Shown: positions 15,628-28,705 of the stretch, in pieces
Position numbering within the stretch: the stretch's first letter is position 1
Layout: each line of letters opens with the position of its first letter
Assembly (NCBI RefSeq): GCF_000759795.1
Contig: NZ_BBMZ01000004.1
Coordinates: 1 to 55,668 of the forward strand
Direction: 5' to 3'
DNA from: Pseudescherichia vulneris NBRC 102420
Lineage (GTDB): Bacteria > Pseudomonadota > Gammaproteobacteria > Enterobacterales > Enterobacteriaceae
DNA: 55,668 nucleotides
Position numbers and translations under genes: made by a program
Notes under the pieces: model-generated
What the model was told of the DNA's origin: nothing
Seen by the model: only the letters and a program-made list of their open reading frames with translations
Databases searched by the model: none

Positions 15628-16944
15628 TTAGAACGTCAGGCTGAGCTGCGCGCCTGCGCCCCAGGTTTCATCTTCACCGTACAGACCCATCAGGTCGACA
15701 TGAACGCGGTTAAACGGCGCAAAACCGATACCGGCGGTGGCGACGTTGCTGTCGTCCCCTTTCACATCGGCACGGTAGCCTGCACGCACTGCCAGCCAGT
15801 CAAGCGGACGCACTTCGGCACCCACGCCAACGTACTGGGAAGCCTCTTCGCTCTTAAAGCCTTTGGTCTCGGTGACATCGCCGTCGGCGCTGAGGGTCAC
15901 CAGATCCGTATGCCAGGCCACGCCTGCGGTCACTACCGGGCTGATCTGGTAGGTATCTTTGTAGTTGCGTACTTCCCCGGTGCGGCCGTTGCGGATTTGG
16001 ATATCTTTAGTATCGATATCGCGGGAGATCAGGTTCTGCCCGCTCAGGCCTACGGTCCAGTTATCACCAAAATCAGCGGCAATACCGGCATCAACGTTGA
16101 AGCCGGTATCGTCGTTACGGTAGCGGCTGCTGTTGAAGTCGCTGCTGTCGTAGTCGTAGATAGAGGTGGTGTAGTTGAAGAGCCAGGTTTTTTGCAGCTT
16201 CGGCGTCACGCCGATGGAAACCGGCACGTCGCCAAACTGGAACTGACGCGCCACGGCCACGCCGTAGTCGGAGACGATAGCGGCACGTCCAGAAGCGGTG
16301 GAGTTCAGGTTGCGGGTGATCTCATCCGAACCAGCAGGAGAGAGCGCTGCGTTCAGCGCCACGCCTGCAGCAACGAAATCGTTGTTTTGGATGTCGCGCA
16401 GATAGTTAACATCCTGCTGATCGATGGCGGAACTCACGCGAGCATGCGCATACGCTTTGGTCACGAACGCAAAAGAGAGAACATCGTTGGGAATGCTTAC
16501 TGCGATGCCTGCTGCGGCATGCGCGCGCGCCGTTTTACCTTTCAGAAAATCCAGCTCGTCAGCAAGATCGCCAGCTGCACCCTGGAACTGATCGATAGTA
16601 CCCAGCGGATTGGCAATAATCTGCGCCGTGGTCAGGTTGTCGATAACGTCGTCGTAGTAGTCGACTTTGTCGTTGATATCGTCGATTTCGTCCTGCAGAT
16701 TGTCTTTATCGCTAATCTGCGCCTGGACGCTCGGCAGGATAACGGTCACGTTATCATCCGGTTTGGCCTTAGCCAACAGCGCCGGGTTAATCAGTACGCC
16801 GCTGCCGTAGCTGGCAGATGCGACACCGGTTCCGCCCATCGCATCGCTACGCGCTTCTGCCCATGTATTTGCTGCCCCTGCCTGAGTGACTACCCCAAAA
16901 GAGACCGCAAGTGTTACCACTGAAAGCTTAAAAATTTTTTTCAC
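15628..16944 (-). CDS. TraF_2-type outer-membrane beta-barrel protein
   Basis: A 438-residue protein of the family often annotated as conjugal transfer TraF, although no other transfer gene is present. A signal peptide (about 1–24, ending TQAGA) is followed by WAEARSDAMGGTGVASA and NPALLAKA, typical of FadL/TraF-like barrels. An acidic helical insert (about 80–105) comes next, then repeated beta strands ending in LSLTF with a terminal Phe, as in outer-membrane barrels. The GTG at 16944 has AGGG seven bases upstream; the TTG extension at 16968 does not. It is divergent from zur. The substrate is unknown. E. coli has no gene here. Confidence 0.8.
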   Translation of the reverse strand: MKKIFKLSVVTLAVSFGVVTQAGAANTWAEARSDAMGGTGVASASYGSGVLINPALLAKAKPDDNVTVILPSVQAQISDKDNLQDEIDDINDKVDYYDDVIDNLTTAQIIANPLGTIDQFQGAAGDLADELDFLKGKTARAHAAAGIAVSIPNDVLSFAFVTKAYAHARVSSAIDQQDVNYLRDIQNNDFVAAGVALNAALSPAGSDEITRNLNSTASGRAAIVSDYGVAVARQFQFGDVPVSIGVTPKLQKTWLFNYTTSIYDYDSSDFNSSRYRNDDTGFNVDAGIAADFGDNWTVGLSGQNLISRDIDTKDIQIRNGRTGEVRNYKDTYQISPVVTAGVAWHTDLVTLSADGDVTETKGFKSEEASQYVGVGAEVRPLDWLAVRAGYRADVKGDDSNVATAGIGFAPFNRVHVDLMGLYGEDETWGAGAQLSLTF

Positions 16945-17295
16945 AGTTTGCCCTGTCTTATTGATCAAAGGTCGATTTATGCCCTGCCAGTTATCGCCTG
17001 GCGAGAGGTGAACTATTGCTGTGAAAAGCGATGCTAAATGCAGCTAATTCGTTTTTTTACCTGCATGAGGATATTTTTATTCGTAACAATCTGCGTCTTT
17101 TTATAAACGCTCTTTACTTATAGAGGAGGAAATTCGATTCGGGAAGTTTTTCTGCTTCGAGCGGTGAAAATTTCAGGAAAATGCCAGGGACAAGATTGGC
17201 CTTGCGGGGAAGAACAGCCGATCTCGGCGTTTGACGCTGGATATGGTAAAGTAGTGGTTTCAACGTTATTACATTACGTCACCCGAGGATGCCCC
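16945..17295. other. Divergent intergenic region, TraF-like gene and zur
   Basis: 351 bases without a convincing gene. The frame that would extend zur upstream to 17164 is unsupported. I see TTGACG near 17230 as a possible zur -35, but no clear -10, and no Zur-box-like palindrome. Bases 17040–17130 are AT-rich. Confidence 0.5.
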
Positions 17296-17811
17296 ATGGA
17301 TAAGACCACTTCGCAGCAGATGCTGGCACATGCTGAAACGCTGTGCGCGCAGCGCAACGTGCGCCTGACCCCGCAGCGCCTTGAAGTGTTGCGCCTGATG
17401 AGCCTGCAACCGGGTGCGATCAGCGCCTATGACTTACTCGATCTTTTGCGCGTATCTGAACCACAGGCCAAGCCGCCGACGGTTTACCGCGCCCTCGACT
17501 TCCTGCTGGAACAGGGATTTGTGCATAAGGTTGAGTCGACAAACAGCTACGTGTTGTGTCATCTCTTCGATCAGCCTACGCATACGTCGGCAATGTTCAT
17601 TTGCGATCGCTGTGGCGTGGTGAAAGAGGAAGCGGCTGAGGGCGTAGAAGATATCATGCACGCGCTGGCAGCAAAGATGGGCTTTGCGCTACGGCATAAT
17701 GTCATTGAGGCGCACGGGCTTTGTGCAGCGTGTTCGGAAGTAGAAGCCTGCCGTCATCAGGGCGAATGCCAGCACGATCACAGCATTTTAGTGAAGAAAA
17801 AACCGCGTTAA
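17296..17811 (+). CDS. zur: Zur, zinc uptake regulator
   Basis: A Fur-family repressor of 171 residues that, when loaded with zinc, shuts off zinc import genes. The winged helix (RLTPQRLEVLRLM, then KPPTVYRALDFLLEQGFVHKV) is followed by the dimerisation domain with structural-zinc cysteines CDRC and CAAC and the His-rich C-terminus (CQHDHS). ATG 17296 gives the E. coli-like start M(D/E)KTT and has GAGGAT upstream. Its neighbours are yjbJ (convergent) and the TraF-like barrel (divergent). Confidence 0.97.
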   Translation: MDKTTSQQMLAHAETLCAQRNVRLTPQRLEVLRLMSLQPGAISAYDLLDLLRVSEPQAKPPTVYRALDFLLEQGFVHKVESTNSYVLCHLFDQPTHTSAMFICDRCGVVKEEAAEGVEDIMHALAAKMGFALRHNVIEAHGLCAACSEVEACRHQGECQHDHSILVKKKPR

Positions 17812-17889
17812 TTTAGGGATAGAGACAGGAGATAGGTCGGTACATCCTTGTACCGTCGGGCAGGGCATCCGGGCTGTTAATCTAAGAGA

Positions 17890-18099
17890 TTACCAGCGAT
17901 ACTCGTTACGGGTTTCCCATTCGCCAACTTCTTTCTCGGCCTGGTCTTTCTGATAACCGTAGCGTTCTTGAATTTTACCGACCAGCTGGTCGCGTTTACC
18001 TTCAATAACGGTCATGTCATCGTCCGTTAATTTGCCCCATTGCTCTTTCGCTTTACCTTTGAACTGTTTCCAGTTACCGCCGACTTCGTCTTTATTCAT
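17890..18099 (-). CDS. yjbJ: YjbJ, CsbD-family stress protein
   Basis: A 69-residue hydrophilic, helical protein of the CsbD family, abundant in stress and stationary phase, with no known enzymatic role. The family sequence GGNWKQFKGKAKEQWGKL lies at the N-terminus and ends at NEYRW. In E. coli it follows lexA-dinF; here it follows lexA directly because dinF is absent. Confidence 0.95.
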   Translation of the reverse strand: MNKDEVGGNWKQFKGKAKEQWGKLTDDDMTVIEGKRDQLVGKIQERYGYQKDQAEKEVGEWETRNEYRW

Positions 18100-18312
18100 A
18101 ATGGTATCCTCATCATCGTTCGGTGTTGAATAGCAATATTCGTTGGTCCTTCGTTACGTTCGTTATCTGCTGAACGTGATAATAATTGTAGCTAGGGATT
18201 TTCTAAGGTGGGATTTATTCGGAATATTTAACCATTCAGAGACGTACAAACGACAGGAAGACGAGGCTAGAAAAAGAGGTATGAAACGCGGGAGCAAAAA
18301 ATAGATTAAGCG

Positions 18313-18341
18313 CTGTGACAGAATAAAACCAACTGCCACAG
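18313..18341 (-). terminator. Possible lexA terminator hairpin
   Basis: On the minus strand CTGTGGCAG and CTGTCACAG pair over nine positions with one G-U, starting 16 bases after the lexA stop. There is no adjacent T-run; TTTTTT comes about 12 bases later. Confidence 0.4.
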
Positions 18342-18356
18342 TCACTTATAGTGATA

Positions 18357-18965
18357 TCAGAGCCATTCGCCGTTACGAATCACGCCGACCGCCAGCCCTT
18401 CAATGCTGAAGTTCTGCTGACGCAGGTCAACGACGATAGGATCGAAGTCGCTGTTTTCAGGCAGCAGCTGTACGGTATTGCCCTGCTTTTTCAGCCGCTT
18501 TACCGTGACTTCATCATCGATACGCGCCACGATCACCTGGCCGTTACGCGCTTCCTGCGTTTTATGCACTGCCAGCAGATCGCCATCCATGATGCCGATA
18601 TCTTTCATCGACATCCCGCTAACCCGCAGCAGGAAATCAGCGCTGGGCTTAAACAGAGATGGATCGACCTGGTAATGGCCTTCAATATGCTGCTGCGCCA
18701 GCAGCGGCTCACCGGCAGCGACGCGGCCAATCAGCGGCAGCCCCTCTTCCTCTTCCTGCAGCAGTCGGATCCCGCGCGATGCGCCGGACACAATCTCAAG
18801 AACACCTTTACGCGCCAGCGCTTTCAGGTGTTCTTCCGCCGCGTTTGGCGAACGGAATCCCAAACGCTGCGCAATTTCAGCACGCGTCGGCGGCATGCCG
18901 GTCTGGCTGATGTGATCGCGAATGAGATCAAACACCTCTTGCTGCCTGGCTGTTAACGCTTTCAT
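18357..18965 (-). CDS. lexA: LexA, SOS repressor
   Basis: A 202-residue repressor of the SOS regulon that cleaves itself when RecA is activated. The N-terminal winged HTH ([20 protein letters not shown]) is followed by the cleavage site A84–G85 (RVAAGEP), the nucleophile S119 (SGMSMKD) and the general base K156 (DEVTVKRLK), all at E. coli numbering. Two LexA boxes precede it, so it is autoregulated. The usual downstream partner dinF, an SOS-induced MATE-family gene, is missing. Confidence 0.99.
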   Translation of the reverse strand: MKALTARQQEVFDLIRDHISQTGMPPTRAEIAQRLGFRSPNAAEEHLKALARKGVLEIVSGASRGIRLLQEEEEGLPLIGRVAAGEPLLAQQHIEGHYQVDPSLFKPSADFLLRVSGMSMKDIGIMDGDLLAVHKTQEARNGQVIVARIDDEVTVKRLKKQGNTVQLLPENSDFDPIVVDLRQQNFSIEGLAVGVIRNGEWL

Positions 18966-18973
18966 CCCGCCCC

Positions 18974-19010
18974 CTGGGTGTATATACAGTTATGCTGTGA
19001 GTATATACAG
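18974..19010 (-). promoter_or_regulatory. Two LexA boxes upstream of lexA
   Basis: Reading on the minus strand, CTGTATATACTCACAG (19010–18995) and CTGTATATACACCCAG (18989–18974) stand 21 bases apart and agree with the two boxes of the E. coli lexA operator. Confidence 0.97.
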
Positions 19011-19073
19011 CAAAAACCGTTTTTGAAACCAAATTTTGAGCAAATTCGCCGCGGAAGCCCGATTTTGCGCGCC

Positions 19074-19442
19074 TTAGCGGTAATGCGACCAGAGCAGCAT
19101 GCCCCAGGTTGCCAGCGCAAGCAGAATAGACATCAGCACCGCCGCCGAGCCCATGTCTTTGGCCCGTCCGGAAAGCTCATGAAAATCAGTGCCAATACGG
19201 TCGACAACCGCTTCGATCGCGCTGTTCAGGATCTCCACTATCATTACCAGCACAACGGACCCAATGAGCAGCACGCGGGTAATGGCGTCTACGTCGAGCC
19301 AGCAGGCGATAACAATGGCGAGGATCACCGCGACGGACTCCTGGCGGAAGGCGGCTTCGTTAAGCCATGCCGCACGAACGCCCTTCCATGAGTACCCTGC
19401 GGCTTTAATGATTCGGGTTAAACCAGTGGTATTATTGGCCAT
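19074..19442 (-). CDS. dgkA: DgkA, diacylglycerol kinase
   Basis: Trimeric inner-membrane kinase that phosphorylates diacylglycerol left over from membrane-derived oligosaccharide synthesis. It has 122 residues with three membrane segments (about 35–50, 53–70 and 95–117). The catalytic and metal-binding motif is EILNSAIEAVVDRIG. ATG 19442 gives the E. coli start MANNTTG; the codon before it in the frame is TTG. It is divergent from plsB. Confidence 0.97.
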   Translation of the reverse strand: MANNTTGLTRIIKAAGYSWKGVRAAWLNEAAFRQESVAVILAIVIACWLDVDAITRVLLIGSVVLVMIVEILNSAIEAVVDRIGTDFHELSGRAKDMGSAAVLMSILLALATWGMLLWSHYR

Positions 19443-19571
19443 CAAAAGAACCTTTTTACGTAATTATCGTCAATGTCTATGCGAGCGTACCGAGGTACAA
19501 AAGATATTCTGCGCGCTTTCTGATATTCTTGCGGCGCAATGGCATTATTAACCAGAGGCTTCACATTGTTT

Positions 19572-21995
19572 ATGTCCGGCTGGCCACGAATTTACTACAA
19601 ATTACTGAATTTACCATTAAGCGTGTTGGTAAAAAGCAAGTCGATTCCGGCAGAACCTGCCCAGGAACCTGGACTCGATACCTCACGCCCTATTATGTAC
19701 GTTTTGCCTTATAACTCGAAGGCAGACTTACTGACGTTGCGTGCTCAGTGTCTGGCACATGAGCTGCCCGACCCGCTGGAGCCGCTGGAGATCGACGGCG
19801 CGCTGCTGCCGCGCTACATCTTTATCCATAGCGGCCCGCGTGTTTTTAGCTGGTACACGCCGAAAGAAGACTCCGTTAAGCTGTTCCATGACTATCTGGA
19901 TCTCCACCGTAACCACCCGGATCTGGATGTACAGATGGTGCCGGTATCGGTGATGTTTGGCCGCTCACCGGGGCGCGAAAAAGGCGAAGTTAACCCGCCG
20001 CTGCGCATGCTGAACGGCATCCAGAAGTTCTTTGCCGTCTCCTGGCTGGGCCGCGATAGCTTTGTGCGCTTCTCTCCGCCGGTCTCCCTGCGCCGGATGG
20101 CCACCGAGCATGGCACGGACAAAATCATCGCCCAGAAGCTGGCCCGCGTAGCGCGCATGCATTTTGCCCGTCAGCGGCTTGCCGCCGTGGGCCCGCGTCT
20201 GCCGGCACGCCAGGATCTCTTCAATAAGCTGCTGGCATCTAAAGCAATTGCCCGCGCGGTAGAAGACGAAGCACGCAGCAAAAAAATCTCTCATGAGAAA
20301 GCACAGCAGAACGCCATCGCCCTGATGGAAGAGATTGCCGCTAACTTCTCCTATGAGATGATCCGCCTGAGTGACCGTATCCTCGGCTTTACCTGGAACC
20401 GGCTCTATCAGGGCATCAACGTGCATAACGCCGAGCGGGTCCGCCAGCTGGCGCACGACGGTCATGAAATTGTCTACGTGCCCTGCCACCGTAGCCACAT
20501 GGACTACATGCTGCTCTCCTACGTGCTCTATCATCAGGGGCTGGTACCGCCGCATATCGCCGCCGGGATTAACCTCAACTTCTGGCCTGCCGGGCCGGTT
20601 TTCCGCCGTCTCGGGGCGTTCTTTATTCGCCGTACCTTCAAGGGCAACAAGCTCTACTCAACGGTGTTCCGTGAGTACCTGGGCGAGCTGTTTAGCCGCG
20701 GCTACTCGGTGGAGTATTTCGTCGAGGGTGGACGCTCACGTACGGGCCGTCTGCTGGATCCGAAAACCGGCACCCTGTCGATGACCCTGCAAGCCATGCT
20801 ACGCGGCGGCACGCGCCCTATCACCCTGGTGCCGATCTATATCGGCTACGAGCACGTGATGGAGGTGGGCACCTACGCCAAAGAGCTGCGCGGGGCGACT
20901 AAAGAGAAAGAGAACGTCTTTCAGATGCTGCGCGGCTTGAGCAAGCTGCGCAACCTTGGCCAGGGCTACGTTAACTTTGGCGAGCCGCTGCCGCTGATGA
21001 ATTATCTCAATCAGCACGTGCCGGAGTGGCGCGAGTCGATCGATCCGATTGAGGCGATACGCCCGGCCTGGCTGACGCCGACCGTTAATACCATCGCCGC
21101 CGATCTGATGGTGCGCATTAACAACGCGGGCGCGGCAAACGCCATGAACCTTTGCTGTACCGCGCTGCTGGCCTCAAGGCAGCGCTCGCTGACCCGCGAG
21201 CAGCTGACCGAGCAGCTGGACTGCTATCTCTACCTGCTGCGCAACGTGCCCTACTCGCCTGACGCTACCGCCCCGGCGGCAAGCGCCAGCGAGCTGATTG
21301 CCCACGCGCTGCAGATGAACAAGTTCGAGGTAGAGAAAGACACCATCGGCGACATCATCATTCTGCCGCGCGAGCAGGCGGTGCTGATGACCTACTACCG
21401 CAACAACATCGCGCATATGCTGGTGCTGCCCTCCCTGATGGCGGCCATCGTGACCCAGCATCGCCAGATCTCGCGCGAAGAGCTGCTGCGCCACGTTGAC
21501 GTGCTCTATCCGATGCTGAAAGCGGAGCTGTTCCTGCGCTGGGATAACAGCGATCTGCCGGAGGTGTTGAACGCACTGATCGCCGAGATGGTGCGCCAGG
21601 GCTTGCTGGTGGATAAAGACGACCGTCTGTATCTCAACCCGCAGCGCTCACGCACCCTACAGCTGCTGGCGGCTGGCGCACGCGAGACCCTGCAGCGCTA
21701 CGCCATTACCTTCTGGCTGCTGAGCGCTAACCCGGCCATTAACCGTGGCACGCTGGAGAAAGAGAGCCGCACCCTGGCCCAGCGCCTGTCGGTGCTGCAC
21801 GGGATCAACGCGCCGGAGTTCTTCGATAAGGCGGTGTTTAGTACCCTGGTACTGACGTTGCGTGACGAAGGCTACATCAGCGATACGGGCGATGCCGATC
21901 CGGCTAAAACTATGCAGGTCTATCTCCTGCTGGCGGATCTGGTGACGCCTGACGTGCGATTGACCATCGAGAGCGCGACGCAGGCGGAAGCGTAA
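19572..21995 (+). CDS. plsB: PlsB, glycerol-3-phosphate acyltransferase
   Basis: Inner-membrane-associated enzyme that adds the first acyl chain to sn-glycerol-3-phosphate, the entry step of phospholipid synthesis. The acyltransferase motifs appear in order: HRSHMDY (HX4D), [34 protein letters not shown] and [11 protein letters not shown]. It has 807 residues, equal to E. coli, when started at ATG 19572 ([10 protein letters not shown]). An upstream TTG at 19566 has the better spaced AGAGG, so the true start may be two codons earlier. The gene faces dgkA and converges with ubiA. Confidence 0.97.
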   Translation: MSGWPRIYYKLLNLPLSVLVKSKSIPAEPAQEPGLDTSRPIMYVLPYNSKADLLTLRAQCLAHELPDPLEPLEIDGALLPRYIFIHSGPRVFSWYTPKEDSVKLFHDYLDLHRNHPDLDVQMVPVSVMFGRSPGREKGEVNPPLRMLNGIQKFFAVSWLGRDSFVRFSPPVSLRRMATEHGTDKIIAQKLARVARMHFARQRLAAVGPRLPARQDLFNKLLASKAIARAVEDEARSKKISHEKAQQNAIALMEEIAANFSYEMIRLSDRILGFTWNRLYQGINVHNAERVRQLAHDGHEIVYVPCHRSHMDYMLLSYVLYHQGLVPPHIAAGINLNFWPAGPVFRRLGAFFIRRTFKGNKLYSTVFREYLGELFSRGYSVEYFVEGGRSRTGRLLDPKTGTLSMTLQAMLRGGTRPITLVPIYIGYEHVMEVGTYAKELRGATKEKENVFQMLRGLSKLRNLGQGYVNFGEPLPLMNYLNQHVPEWRESIDPIEAIRPAWLTPTVNTIAADLMVRINNAGAANAMNLCCTALLASRQRSLTREQLTEQLDCYLYLLRNVPYSPDATAPAASASELIAHALQMNKFEVEKDTIGDIIILPREQAVLMTYYRNNIAHMLVLPSLMAAIVTQHRQISREELLRHVDVLYPMLKAELFLRWDNSDLPEVLNALIAEMVRQGLLVDKDDRLYLNPQRSRTLQLLAAGARETLQRYAITFWLLSANPAINRGTLEKESRTLAQRLSVLHGINAPEFFDKAVFSTLVLTLRDEGYISDTGDADPAKTMQVYLLLADLVTPDVRLTIESATQAEA

Positions 21996-21999
21996 TAGT

Positions 22000-22031
22000 G
22001 AGGCCCGGCACGCTTGCCGGGCCTCTTTTTT
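22000..22031. terminator. plsB/ubiA terminator
   Basis: GAGGCCCGGC / GCCGGGCCTC, ten perfect base pairs with loop ACGCTT, followed by TTTTTT on the plus strand. It ends plsB; its T-run overlaps the ubiA stop codon. Confidence 0.92.
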
Positions 22032-22899
22032 AGGGCAGGTAACTCACCGCCAGCCCGACAAACAGCGCCAGGCCCACGTAGTTATTGTTCAGGAAGGCTT
22101 TAAAACAGGCGTCGCGATCGCGATGCACAATCATCTTCTGCTGCCAGATAAACAGCGCCCCTGCTACCGCAATCGAGGCATAGAAGGCCCAGCCCAGACC
22201 GTTCAGCCAGCCCACCGCCGCCATCAGCACCAGCACCAGCACCTGCAAAATGCCGACGATCAGCTTATCGTGACGACCAAAGAGAATAGCCGTCGATTTA
22301 ATGCCGATCTTAACGTCGTCGTCCCGATCCACCATCGCATAGAGCGTATCGTAGGCCACCGCCCACAGGATGTTGGCGAAGAACATCAGCCAGCAACTCA
22401 GGGGAACCGACTCGCTCACGGCGGCAAAGGCCATGGGAATCGACCAGCCAAAAGCGGCCCCTAGCACCACCTGCGGCAGGTGGGTATAGCGCTTCATGAA
22501 GGGGTAGGTCCAGGCCAGCGCCAGCGCCGCTATCGACAGCAGGATGGTCATCAGGTTGAGGGTCAGCACCAGCATAAACGCGAGCAGCACCAGCACGATA
22601 AACAGGTTACGCGCCTCTTTTTCGCTCACCGCGCCGCTCGGCAGCGGTCGGTTGGCGGTGCGCTTCACGTGGCCGTCAAACTTGCGGTCGGCGTAGTCGT
22701 TCACCACGCAGCCAGCGGCGCGCATCAGCCAGACCCCGGCGATAAACACCACAAGGATCCCCAGCGGCGGTACGCCCGGCGTCGCCACCCACAGCGCCCA
22801 CAGGGTGGGCCACAGCAACAGCAGCGCGCCAATTGGCTTGTCCGTGCGCATTAAGCGGTGATAAGCCAGCAGCTTACCCTGCGTAAGACTCCACTCCAT
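22030..22899 (-). CDS. ubiA: UbiA, 4-hydroxybenzoate octaprenyltransferase
   Basis: Polytopic inner-membrane prenyltransferase joining octaprenyl diphosphate to 4-hydroxybenzoate in ubiquinone synthesis. It has 289 residues. The two Asp-rich Mg-diphosphate motifs are NDYADRKFD (about 68–76) and DRDDDVKIG (about 190). Eight or nine hydrophobic segments are evident. It follows ubiC by two bases, so the pair forms the ubiCA operon. Confidence 0.97.
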   Translation of the reverse strand: MEWSLTQGKLLAYHRLMRTDKPIGALLLLWPTLWALWVATPGVPPLGILVVFIAGVWLMRAAGCVVNDYADRKFDGHVKRTANRPLPSGAVSEKEARNLFIVLVLLAFMLVLTLNLMTILLSIAALALAWTYPFMKRYTHLPQVVLGAAFGWSIPMAFAAVSESVPLSCWLMFFANILWAVAYDTLYAMVDRDDDVKIGIKSTAILFGRHDKLIVGILQVLVLVLMAAVGWLNGLGWAFYASIAVAGALFIWQQKMIVHRDRDACFKAFLNNNYVGLALFVGLAVSYLP

Positions 22900-22901
22900 T
22901 T

Positions 22902-23408
22902 CTACTCCTCTCGATACAGCGGCGATGCAGGTAAAAATAGCTCCGTCAGCAGCAGCGGCTTGCCGCCGAGGCGTAGCCGGGAGCGGCGTCCCCAGAGATC
23001 GGCGTGACGGCCTATTTCAATAAAATCACGGGTCAGGGTTGATGAGGTAAAGAGATAGCGTCCCAGCGGCGTATTGCCTAACCGTTGTAGCGCCAGCTCT
23101 GGACCGGACAGGGTTGACTCCGGCACCACCGTACGCCCGGCCAGCCACGGCTCGCCGTCGGCACAGAGCAGGATCTCCCGCAGCCAGTAGCGTGATGCTT
23201 CGGGCAACAGCGGGCGCTCTTCCGGCACCTCATCGGCGGTGACGAACGCCTCTCTTATGAGCGTAACACTCACCTGGCAACCCTGCTGCTCAAAACGCTT
23301 GGTCATTGAGTCTTCCAGCAGCAGCCAGTCAAGCTGGTGCGGTTCAAGGGCGGGGATGTCGTCAAAATAGCGCAGTGCGCGCAGCTGCGTTAGCGCAGGG
23401 TGTGGCAT
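22902..23408 (-). CDS. ubiC: UbiC, chorismate pyruvate-lyase
   Basis: Cytoplasmic enzyme releasing pyruvate from chorismate to give 4-hydroxybenzoate, the first committed step of ubiquinone synthesis. It has 168 residues (E. coli 165). Active-site segments [31 protein letters not shown] and [18 protein letters not shown] are conserved, with the C-terminal Glu in [14 protein letters not shown]. It is the first gene of ubiCA, separated from malM by a terminator. Confidence 0.96.
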   Translation of the reverse strand: MPHPALTQLRALRYFDDIPALEPHQLDWLLLEDSMTKRFEQQGCQVSVTLIREAFVTADEVPEERPLLPEASRYWLREILLCADGEPWLAGRTVVPESTLSGPELALQRLGNTPLGRYLFTSSTLTRDFIEIGRHADLWGRRSRLRLGGKPLLLTELFLPASPLYREE

Positions 23409-23465
23409 GCCTTACTCTCCGGTACATAACGTAGCAACAGTGTATCGCAGAACAGGCAGATCGGG

Positions 23466-23492
23466 AAAAAGGGTGCACCGGTGAAGGTGCAC
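23466..23492 (-). terminator. malM terminator
   Basis: On the minus strand GTGCACC / GGTGCAC with a six-base loop is followed by CCCTTTTT, 34 bases after the malM stop. It ends the malK-lamB-malM operon. Confidence 0.8.
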
Positions 23493-23525
23493 CAAACGGA
23501 CAAAATCAGCATTGTGGGGAGACGA

Positions 23526-24500
23526 TCACCCCTTGCCTTTTACACTGCTGATAAACGTAGCGCGGGCGGAGGTAGAGCCCAGGCTCTCAGCCTCATTCAA
23601 TAGTTTCAGTGCCTTATCGATATTGCCGCTGGCGACCGCCTGCTTAATACCTTGGTTGAAGTAGTTTTCCGTATCGTTCAGTACCGGTTCACGCTTCGCT
23701 GCCGGGGCCGGAGCCGGGGCTTGAGCAGGTGCTGCAGCCGGAGCAGGCGCAGGTGCGGCGGCCGGAGCGCTGTAGGCGGTGGCCGGTGCGGCGGTATTGC
23801 CAACGGTTACGGCAGCGTGGCCGGAGGAGCCAAAGATCGGGCCAACCAGGATGCTGGAGGCAGAGTTCGTGCTGACTTTGAGTTTTACCGTACCGTCCGG
23901 CGTATGGCGCGCCTGCGGATCCGGAATATCCGGTACTGCGTTACCCACGCCTTTGGCGTAGGCCTTCGCCGGGTTGATCATGGTGGTGGTGCGCTGCAAA
24001 TCTTCCGGGGTGGTAAAGACCAGCAGGTAGATTTTTTGCTGGCCCAGCGCCGGCGTCAGCTTGATGATCCCCTCAAGACGGTCGGCAGACATCACGCCCG
24101 GCTCCTGATAGGTAAAGTAGCTGCTCGGGAACCACGCGGCAGGGGTCAGGTTTTGATCGAGCACCAGCACGTTAGGGGCAAAGATCGATTTTTGCTTATC
24201 CGCGACGCTGGTCAGGGTAATGGTTAACTCACCGATATTAGCCGGTACGCTGTAGGCGGCCACTTTACCAGTAATGCCAGACACGTTCAGGGTTTGGCCT
24301 GCCGTTGCCAGGTTGGTGGTCTGGGTTTGTGAATTGGCGACCGGCGTCCAGGCGAGCTGCTGGAGCGTCCCTGTCGGGATGGCCGGTGCGGCTGACGTAT
24401 CCTGCGGAACCAGATTCACGTCGGCGAAGCTCACTGCGGGCACGCAGGCGAGCAGCCCTGCACCGAGGCAGAGCGCGAGAAGCGTTTTTTTCATTTTCAT
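23526..24500 (-). CDS. malM: MalM, maltose operon periplasmic protein
   Basis: A periplasmic protein of unknown biochemical role encoded at the end of malK-lamB-malM. Signal peptide about 1–26 (ending SFADVN). The mature domain matches E. coli MalM, then an Ala/Pro-rich linker (about 250–275, longer than in E. coli) leads to a helical C-terminus ending FISSVKGKG. It has 324 residues against 306 in E. coli; the linker and a GHAAV insertion explain most of the difference. ATG 24500 (MKMKKT) has AGAGGT seven bases upstream. Confidence 0.94.
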   Translation of the reverse strand: MKMKKTLLALCLGAGLLACVPAVSFADVNLVPQDTSAAPAIPTGTLQQLAWTPVANSQTQTTNLATAGQTLNVSGITGKVAAYSVPANIGELTITLTSVADKQKSIFAPNVLVLDQNLTPAAWFPSSYFTYQEPGVMSADRLEGIIKLTPALGQQKIYLLVFTTPEDLQRTTTMINPAKAYAKGVGNAVPDIPDPQARHTPDGTVKLKVSTNSASSILVGPIFGSSGHAAVTVGNTAAPATAYSAPAAAPAPAPAAAPAQAPAPAPAAKREPVLNDTENYFNQGIKQAVASGNIDKALKLLNEAESLGSTSARATFISSVKGKG

Positions 24501-24580
24501 TATGGTGACCTCTGTAGAGATGACGGGACGGTAGCCAGGCAATAGCGCGCCGCGTCAGAGTTGGATCTTTACTGAGTTAA

Positions 24581-24598
24581 GAGGGGCCGAAGCCCCTC
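24581..24598 (-). other. lamB–malM intercistronic hairpin
   Basis: GAGGGGC / GCCCCTC with a CGAA (TTCG on the minus strand) tetraloop, just past lamB and without a T-run. It probably stabilises the lamB part of the message rather than stopping transcription. Confidence 0.65.
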
Positions 24599-24626
24599 CT
24601 GAGTACTGCATGACATCAATGCTGTC

Positions 24627-28630
<4,004 letters not shown>

Positions 28631-28637
28631 TAAAAAT

Positions 28638-28662
28638 GGCGGGTGGCAAATCGCTACCCGCC
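28638..28662 (+). repeat. malE–malF intercistronic REP-like hairpin
   Basis: GGCGGGT / ACCCGCC stem with an 11-base loop followed by CTACA. The malE–malF gap in E. coli carries REP sequences that protect malE mRNA and raise its level over malF; this hairpin sits in the same place. Confidence 0.7.
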
Positions 28663-28705
28663 CTACAACTGACAATGTTTTCCACGGTTGTTGAGGAAGT
28701 GTCTC

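Noticed and set aside
15700-16923. A 407-codon frame antisense to the TraF-like gene
   Set aside because: The opposite strand encodes a signal peptide and a complete barrel; this frame has neither.
16945-17295. Zur box controlling the TraF-like gene
   Set aside because: No palindrome resembling GAAATGTTATA-type Zur sites was found in the divergent region.
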